From Takakia lepidozioides (lineage: Eukaryota > Streptophyta > Takakiopsida > Takakiales > Takakiaceae): a stretch of DNA of 64,000 nt. Position numbers and translations under genes: made by a program. The notes below the pieces were generated by a model, which saw only the letters and a program-made list of their open reading frames with translations, did no database searches and had not been told where the DNA came from. Of this stretch, positions 63,426 through 64,000 are shown in pieces (position 1 is the first letter of the stretch; each line of letters opens with the position of its first letter). The stretch covers positions 36,578,001 through 36,642,000 of the forward strand of contig CM060731.1 of assembly GCA_030704615.1 (NCBI GenBank), written 5' to 3'.

Positions 63426-64000
63426 GATCCATAGAATCAGTGACAAGTGGACACATAATAACTTCAGGAAAATGGATGACGGAAGAGGAAACGGAAATTA
63501 CTTTAAAAATAGACACGTGGAGGTCAGGGTGCGACACACAGCAGAGAATGAAGTGCAAGGACAGGTGTCAAAAAGAAAGAGGAACAAGAACGGCCGTCAA
63601 AAGGGATGAAAGGCGGGCCCATTAATGAATACGGAAAAAGGGAAACAGAACGAACGGCAAGTACAGAAAAACTGAATTCATGTCGCATGTGTGATCCTAG
63701 TGGACTATCCAACAGGGAAAGTCCACTAAAGAAGATAAAAGTTAAAATCCAGTCACAGCGGATACAGCCAATAGAAAACCAGAGAAATGATCAAGAAAAT
63801 GGAGGGAAATTGAGCGCAAGAGGCGGCGTCGTTCTGAGTAACGGGCGTCTCGACAGGACAGGCCATAAATGCTATAACTTGGAAACTATGGAGGAACTAA
63901 CAGACTATACGCTCGCAATATTACTTACGCAGTGGCATAGACACGAAACGAAAGAGCAGAGCTTTTCTCTTGAGCAATGCTTGCAAGCCCCGCAGGCTTA
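63426..64000. other. 3' untranslated region of the nested element
   Basis: No gene. An inverted pair, GTGGACT at 63699 and AGTCCAC at 63719, and a TATA-like CATAAATGCTATAA near 63865 are visible; the latter may mark LTR promoter sequence, but no match to the 5' edge was found. Confidence 0.45.

Larger units (their letters stand above)
55411..64000 (+). mobile_element. Ty3/gypsy element nested in copy B (runs off window)
   Basis: Starts TGTTAGAGGACTG at the break in copy B, so 55411 is probably the edge of its 5' LTR. It carries two upstream ORFs and a long intact Gag-Pol. No copy of TGTTAGAGG recurs before 64000, so the 3' LTR is outside and LTR length cannot be fixed. It is the best-preserved element in the window and the youngest of the nested pair. 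Confidence 0.8.

Overview
The window looks like transposon-packed nuclear DNA of a plant-lineage eukaryote, most plausibly a charophyte alga such as Chara; the species call is inference. The reasons are GT-AG spliced genes, Ty3/gypsy elements with chromodomain or PHD-tailed integrases, hAT and Mutator-like (MULE) transposases, a LINE, tRNA-derived SINEs, and a gypsy lineage carrying its own cytosine-5 DNA methyltransferase. I found no convincing single-copy host gene. Almost every coding region belongs to a mobile element or a fragment of one, and most carry 1-bp frameshifts or stops.

Layout. 1-5893 (minus): 5' part of a gypsy element, pre-gag ORF / Gag / protease / C5-methyltransferase, cut by the window edge. 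5894-7740: no gene. 7741-8150: an LTR. 8151-24516: a huge imperfect palindrome with arms of about 7.9 kb around a 572-bp spacer. Each arm has a multi-exon gene for a ParB/Srx-like plus D21-type aminomethyltransferase-like protein, an array of CGCCGGCG-centred palindromes, and a divergently transcribed MULE-type transposase gene. The left transposase gene is cut off at the LTR; the right one continues to 27111. 27815-30690: a deleted copy of the methyltransferase gypsy element keeping the methyltransferase tail, integrase and a C-terminal PHD finger, followed by LTR sequence. 30690-32365 (minus): a gag scrap and a LINE ORF1. 33845-37269: a decayed hAT element with its own palindrome array. 37270-38390: LTR and gag of a chromovirus. 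38507-43454: a second, diverged ParB/methyltransferase-like gene with a GATC-containing palindrome array upstream and in its introns. 44036-47511: chromovirus integrase and chromodomain, with a tail-to-tail second copy. 48457-48801 (minus): a HECT C-lobe-like fragment. 48915-49344: another LTR. 50458-55410: a second methyltransferase gypsy copy, interrupted at 55410 by a large Ty3/gypsy element that runs off the window with an uninterrupted 1914-residue polyprotein.

How the parts fit. Two elements pair transposition machinery with DNA-modification-type proteins. The gypsy lineage reads Gag-PR-C5 methyltransferase-(RT-RNase H)-integrase-PHD when copies at 1-5893, 27815-30397 and 50458-55410 are compared. 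The DNA-transposon lineage pairs a MULE-type transposase with a ParB/aminomethyltransferase-like accessory gene across a shared intergenic region filled with element-specific palindromes. The second accessory-gene family has the same domain order but a different palindrome. This resembles, by analogy only, the VANC anti-silencing factors of VANDAL MULEs and their motif arrays, and is the best candidate here for an undescribed system.
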